Positions 60,087 to 64,000 of a stretch of 64,000 nt of DNA are shown here, piece by piece. The first letter of the stretch is position 1; each line of letters begins with the position of its first letter. This DNA comes from MVYY01 sp012517575. GTDB taxonomy: Bacteria > Bacteroidota > Bacteroidia > Bacteroidales > Paludibacteraceae. Both the position numbers and the translations under genes were made by a program. Where the stretch lies: positions 1 to 64,000 of the forward strand of contig JAVLUG010000013.1 of NCBI GenBank assembly GCA_031629035.1, written 5' to 3'. Under the pieces are notes generated by a model that saw only the letters and a list, made by a program, of their open reading frames with translations, had not been told where the DNA came from and did not search any database.

Positions 60087-62981
60087 TTAGCGATTGCAAA
60101 TCTCTCTAAACGAACAGTTAACACAGTTTTCTTCTATATCAGTTTGCTTAAACGGAATTTCCGGATTAAAAATTTCTTCGAGCAACGTCGTTAATTTTTC
60201 CTTAAATTCTTCCTCGAAAATGCCAAAATCCTCTACCGGAATAATCTCCTTTTCCGGTTTGTATTGAATTGCGGAAGAAAAGCCGCTGTTAAAAATATCT
60301 TTCAAATAGTAAATGGCAGGAGAAATAATTTTCTTTTCGGCTTTGGACCGATAAAGCAGGCAATACATAAATATTTGAAAAATATGTTTTGGCCGACTTT
60401 TCATAGATAGTGAACCATCAAACAAGTCGTCCAACGATTTGAAGGTGGTATTTCCGGTTCCCGTTTTATAATCAATAATACGTAAAAAACTTTCTGTTTC
60501 GTCCAGTCGATCGATAAATCCTTTAATATTCACATGCGTGTTTCCCTTTTCGAGAGGAAAGCGAATGCTGCAAAATTCCTCAGCGCCCAAATAATAAAAT
60601 GGCGTCAATTGCTGATCGACCATTAATAAACGTATCAAAAACTTTTTCAGTATTTTACTAATGAGTAAATTATTACCTTCCAATGGCAGAAGTTTCTCGT
60701 TTCCCTTATTTTTAAAAAAATGTTTTGAAAAAGCCATTAAAATGGCATCGTCCACCATTGCAGGCTGACGCAAAATCATTTCAAAATCTTTTTTTTCCAG
60801 CTGCAGTCCTTTTAAAGGTTTATAAAGCAATTCGGCGGAAGAATGGAACAACGTACCAAACAAATCATTTTCCACTGTTTCGGTAATTTCTTCCGTTTCT
60901 TTTATTCCAGCTATCTGAGCGTAGTAAAATTTCAACGGACAATCCAAATATGTATTGATGGAACTGGCAGAAAGATACAATTTGTCATCGCCCGAAGAAG
61001 AGAAATGCAACAGTTTTTCCCTGATAAGTGCATTTTTTTCTACCGATACAGGAACTGAATCTTTCAAAAAAATATCGTAAGTTATGTTTTTTCGTTCAAT
61101 TTTTATTCCGTAAAGATACTCGAGCTGATAAAGAAATCTGCTGACTTCTCCCGTCTGAAAACCTTCAGAATTGGAATTAAAAAGGAAATAAACATTTTTG
61201 GCATGATAAATCAGTCGATAAAAATTATAAGCGCTGATGGCATCCTGATGTTCTCTTGCCGGCAATCCAAAACCACGACGTAAATTATAGGGGATAAAAC
61301 TGTGCACAGGAGCATTTTTCGGAAAAACGCCTTCATTGAAAGAAGTAAGCAGAATATTATCAAAATCCAAACCTCTCGTTTCCAACGCACCCATAATTTG
61401 CAAACCTTCCAGCGGCTCGCCAACAAAAGGTAACGTGATAAAAGAAGAATATTGAAAAATCAATCGCATCAAAGTATCCATACTCATTTCAATATCTTCT
61501 GACTGATATTTCAAAATATCCGACATGCGGTTTAGAAAACGATAGTACTGAATCACAAAGTCGGTTTCCAAGCGATATTGATGATGATCGAAACTGATTT
61601 GTCGGAAATTCTTCTGTAGAATGCACAAAATATTCAACAAATAAGCCAGCATTTCACGCGCATTGTTCTGGGGACGAAAAATAGCATTAAAAAGCTCATT
61701 GATTTGAAGTATTTCCGGCTGTATGTAAATCAAATTGTTTTCCACCATTTGCTGAAGGAAACTTTTGCTGTCGTCTCCATAAAGTAATGTAATGTAGGAG
61801 TGTTGCAAAATTTCGGTAACCGGTTGATGATAAAACAACTCACCCTCGCCAGTATTGCGAATTCGTCGCTGCAAATCGAAAATATGTTCAATCAATCCTG
61901 AAATGGGAGTGCTTTTAAGCGGGAAACCCATAGTAACATTTACTTTTTCGATTTGTTCAGGCAAGGAATAAAGAGCAGGCAACAACAAATTTTCATCCGG
62001 CAGCACAATAGCCGTTTTCATCCAGTTTTCCTGCTGAACTGACGTATCCTTAGGATAAATCCGGTTTAGAATTTCATACACTTGTTTAAGCTGACCGATT
62101 TCAGAAGGCACGGCTATCAGTTCAAAATGCTGTTGATTATCTTCTTCCACAACTGTTTCAATGGAAAATTTGGACGGAAAGGTTATGGTATTTTCCTTGT
62201 AAAAAGTAGAGGCCGGATTGTCGGAGTCGCGCAACGCAGGAGCTTCGTAATCCCAATAAAAATCAGCTTTCCCTTGGTTTTTCAGAACTTCAAAAAGAGT
62301 TTTTTCGCATCGGTTGAGGGCATTGAACCCAATAAAAACAAATTGTTTCCCTTCCCACTCGGGCATTGCCATTCTACTTTCAAGACGTTCGGCAACGTGT
62401 CGGTAAATCATTCCTTCCGTTGCCAGATTTTCCTGTCGCAATTCATCTGTAAAAGACTGATAAACAGGATAAAGTATTTTCCAAATTTGAATAAAATCTT
62501 CCTGAGTTTTTTCCTTAGGAATAGGAATGAAGTTTTTCCAAAACTGACGAATGGCTTCTAACTGATTGTCGGAAAGATAATTGAACATCCGGTCAATTTG
62601 TTTCAATTCAGTAATATTGGTAAACAACTGGTGGGCATCAATGCGATATTTGTCGATATCGTCAAAATCATTGAGCAACATCTCGCCCCAATAGGCAAAA
62701 GAATCAAAACCTTCGTTGCTTCCGCTTTTTTCCTTAAAAATTCTGTAAAGGCGGAACAGAAGACTCAATCGGTCGGCAGGCTGTAAAGAAGAAAGGGAAG
62801 TAAAACATTCATTTATGGTGAGAATTTCGGGAGAAAAAAGAGGTTTTTGTGCTATTTGCGAAATATTTCGTTGAAAGAAAGTACCTGCGCGTCTGTTGGG
62901 AAAGACAAAAGTAAAATCGGATATTTTTTCTTGATACCGGTTATAATAAATTTGAGCAATGCGATAGAGAAAAGATTCCAT
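60087..62981 (-). CDS. addB: AddB-like helicase/nuclease with Fe-S cluster
   Basis: A 964-residue protein. The N-terminal degenerate helicase domain starts IAQIYYNRY and FVFPNRRAGTFFQRN, without a Walker A lysine. The C-terminal PD-(D/E)xK nuclease has NIKGFIDRLDETESFLRIID followed by YKTG (about 837). Fe-S ligands are one Cys in YLDCPLKFYYAQ (about 682) and a C-terminal CVNCSFREIC (about 954-963), the AddB-type iron-staple pattern. It is the partner of AddA (19263-22544) in double-strand-break processing, 37.5 kb away here. Confidence 0.9.
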   Translation of the reverse strand: MESFLYRIAQIYYNRYQEKISDFTFVFPNRRAGTFFQRNISQIAQKPLFSPEILTINECFTSLSSLQPADRLSLLFRLYRIFKEKSGSNEGFDSFAYWGEMLLNDFDDIDKYRIDAHQLFTNITELKQIDRMFNYLSDNQLEAIRQFWKNFIPIPKEKTQEDFIQIWKILYPVYQSFTDELRQENLATEGMIYRHVAERLESRMAMPEWEGKQFVFIGFNALNRCEKTLFEVLKNQGKADFYWDYEAPALRDSDNPASTFYKENTITFPSKFSIETVVEEDNQQHFELIAVPSEIGQLKQVYEILNRIYPKDTSVQQENWMKTAIVLPDENLLLPALYSLPEQIEKVNVTMGFPLKSTPISGLIEHIFDLQRRIRNTGEGELFYHQPVTEILQHSYITLLYGDDSKSFLQQMVENNLIYIQPEILQINELFNAIFRPQNNAREMLAYLLNILCILQKNFRQISFDHHQYRLETDFVIQYYRFLNRMSDILKYQSEDIEMSMDTLMRLIFQYSSFITLPFVGEPLEGLQIMGALETRGLDFDNILLTSFNEGVFPKNAPVHSFIPYNLRRGFGLPAREHQDAISAYNFYRLIYHAKNVYFLFNSNSEGFQTGEVSRFLYQLEYLYGIKIERKNITYDIFLKDSVPVSVEKNALIREKLLHFSSSGDDKLYLSASSINTYLDCPLKFYYAQIAGIKETEEITETVENDLFGTLFHSSAELLYKPLKGLQLEKKDFEMILRQPAMVDDAILMAFSKHFFKNKGNEKLLPLEGNNLLISKILKKFLIRLLMVDQQLTPFYYLGAEEFCSIRFPLEKGNTHVNIKGFIDRLDETESFLRIIDYKTGTGNTTFKSLDDLFDGSLSMKSRPKHIFQIFMYCLLYRSKAEKKIISPAIYYLKDIFNSGFSSAIQYKPEKEIIPVEDFGIFEEEFKEKLTTLLEEIFNPEIPFKQTDIEENCVNCSFREICNR

Positions 62982-63072
62982 TGTTGAACGATAAAAATAA
63001 AAGCCTCCTTTATTGAATTTTCCAAAATTACAACAAAAGCAGCTAATTCAAAAATTTTACCTTTATCGAGCA

Positions 63073-64000
63073 TCATTTTTTCCAGAATGCTGGAGTAAAA
63101 AGTAGCAAAACAGTGAAAAGTTCAAGACGTCCCAACAACATCATGAATGACAGGAACCATTTAGCAAAAACAGGAAAATAAGAATAATTGCCAATAGGGC
63201 CAACCATTCCCAATCCGGGTCCGACACCTCCCAAACAGGAAATAAGCCCTCCTACCGATTCAATAAAACCGACACCCGACATGCAAAGAATCAAAATTCC
63301 AAAAATAGCGATAATCAAATATAGCAATACAAAAACCAATACTCTGGTAACCACGTCCTGATAGACGATTTTTCCGCTGTAACGCACAGGAACAACAGCT
63401 TTTGGATGAATAAGCCTTTTGAATTCGTAATAACAGAACTTGAAAACAATCACGATACGCACCATTTTGATGGCACCACTGGTAGAACCGGCCGAAGCAC
63501 CCGTCAGCATGACAATCAGTAGAATTACCCACGTGAAAGGTTTCCATTGCATATAATCAACCGTAGTAAATCCGGTTGTAGTCATTAGTGAACTAACCGA
63601 AAACAGCGCATTTCGCCATGATTCTTCCACTTGATGGAAAGAAATGGGTCGGGAAAAATCAATCATGGAAAGTGCAACAATAATTGCAAAGCCAAACAGC
63701 AACATCAAATAATAACGCAACTCCTCATTTTGGCGAATTTTTTCCAACTTGTTTTTAAATCCGAAATAATAAAGACTGAAATTGACACCGGACAAAATCA
63801 TAAAAATAATGACAACATACTGAATATAAGGGGAGTTCCAGTAAAGAATATTACTCTGTTTTGTCGAAAAACCTCCGGTGGCGATAGTGGCAAACGAATG
63901 GCAAACGGCATCAAACCATGTCATTCCGCCCAAACGAAGTAAAATTGTTTCTGCAAAAGTCAGCATAAAATAGATCAGAAACAATCTTTTGGCAGTTTCG
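63073..64000 (-). CDS. trkH: TrkH-family potassium uptake protein, cut by the window edge
   Basis: 309 codons of a membrane channel open at the right window edge, so the N-terminal third is missing; full TrkH is about 480-500 residues. Visible are the selectivity-filter loops (SFATIATGGFSTKQ, SSLMTTTGFTTVDY, LISCLGGVGPGLGMVGP), the ASAGSTSGAIKMVRIVIV segment and several TM helices, ending with TVLLLFTPAFWKK. A trkA/NAD-binding partner is presumably outside the window. Confidence 0.9.
   Translation of the reverse strand, partial: ETAKRLFLIYFMLTFAETILLRLGGMTWFDAVCHSFATIATGGFSTKQSNILYWNSPYIQYVVIIFMILSGVNFSLYYFGFKNKLEKIRQNEELRYYLMLLFGFAIIVALSMIDFSRPISFHQVEESWRNALFSVSSLMTTTGFTTVDYMQWKPFTWVILLIVMLTGASAGSTSGAIKMVRIVIVFKFCYYEFKRLIHPKAVVPVRYSGKIVYQDVVTRVLVFVLLYLIIAIFGILILCMSGVGFIESVGGLISCLGGVGPGLGMVGPIGNYSYFPVFAKWFLSFMMLLGRLELFTVLLLFTPAFWKK

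Noticed and set aside
1..64000. CRISPR array, tRNA or rRNA genes
   Set aside because: No regularly spaced repeats and no cloverleaf or rRNA-like segments were recognised while reading the intergenic regions; a covariance-model scan was not possible here.

Overview
The window reads as a chromosomal segment of a strictly anaerobic or microaerophilic member of the Bacteroidetes, probably order Bacteroidales (Paludibacter/Dysgonomonadaceae-like by gene content; species not determinable from sequence alone). The reasons are AT-rich DNA, a SusC/SusD pair with a hybrid two-component regulator and many exported glycoside hydrolases, Bacteroidetes-type promoters (TTG, 20 nt, TAnnTTTG) seen upstream of at least three genes, a 2-oxoacid:ferredoxin oxidoreductase operon, and a cluster of anaerobe-associated redox and metal genes at the left end. 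One ambiguous base (4425) shows this is a draft assembly.

Left end (745-6506, + strand): a cluster resembling the anaerobe-specific orange-protein (ORP) loci of Desulfovibrio. It has a broken DUF134 regulator, an MBL-fold hydrolase, two COG1433 (NifX/MTH1175-like) proteins, two tiny Gly-rich DUF5320-like proteins, a DUF89 protein, two MinD/Mrp-type ATPases each carrying a two-cluster ferredoxin insert, and a COG0731 radical SAM protein. This is the best candidate for a poorly described system. It is followed by a CoA-disulfide-reductase-like flavoprotein with a rhodanese tail, a small Cys/His-rich exported protein, a TonB receptor and AhpC (6595-11767).

Middle (11896-26672): housekeeping and small operons. 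These are CobO with a YkoF-like thiamine-binding protein and a methyltransferase; a thioesterase; a decayed, MITE-like IS256-family relic; glycyl-tRNA synthetase; a beta-barrel protein with an S41 peptidase; a SpoU methylase, a SUI1 protein and AddA; an epimerase; an Lrp regulator; and a cysK-metY sulfur assimilation operon.

Carbohydrate region (27041-50631, all - strand): a polysaccharide utilization locus reading susC, susD, GH43, sulfatase, GH31, HTCS regulator, GH2, sialidase-like/GH93-like, GH43, a GH5-like/aldose-epimerase fusion, then GH38. The SusCD pair would import oligosaccharides, the exported hydrolases would trim arabinosyl, mannosyl, galactosyl-type and sulfated decorations, and the HTCS would sense a released sugar.

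Right end (51351-64000): an OmpP1-like barrel and an unusual aromatic/Ser-rich exported protein, PrmA, a four-subunit VorB/Kor-type 2-oxoacid:ferredoxin oxidoreductase operon, an exported esterase, a CYTH protein, AddB (partner of AddA 38 kb away) and a TrkH protein cut by the window edge. No rRNA, tRNA, CRISPR array or intact IS was seen.
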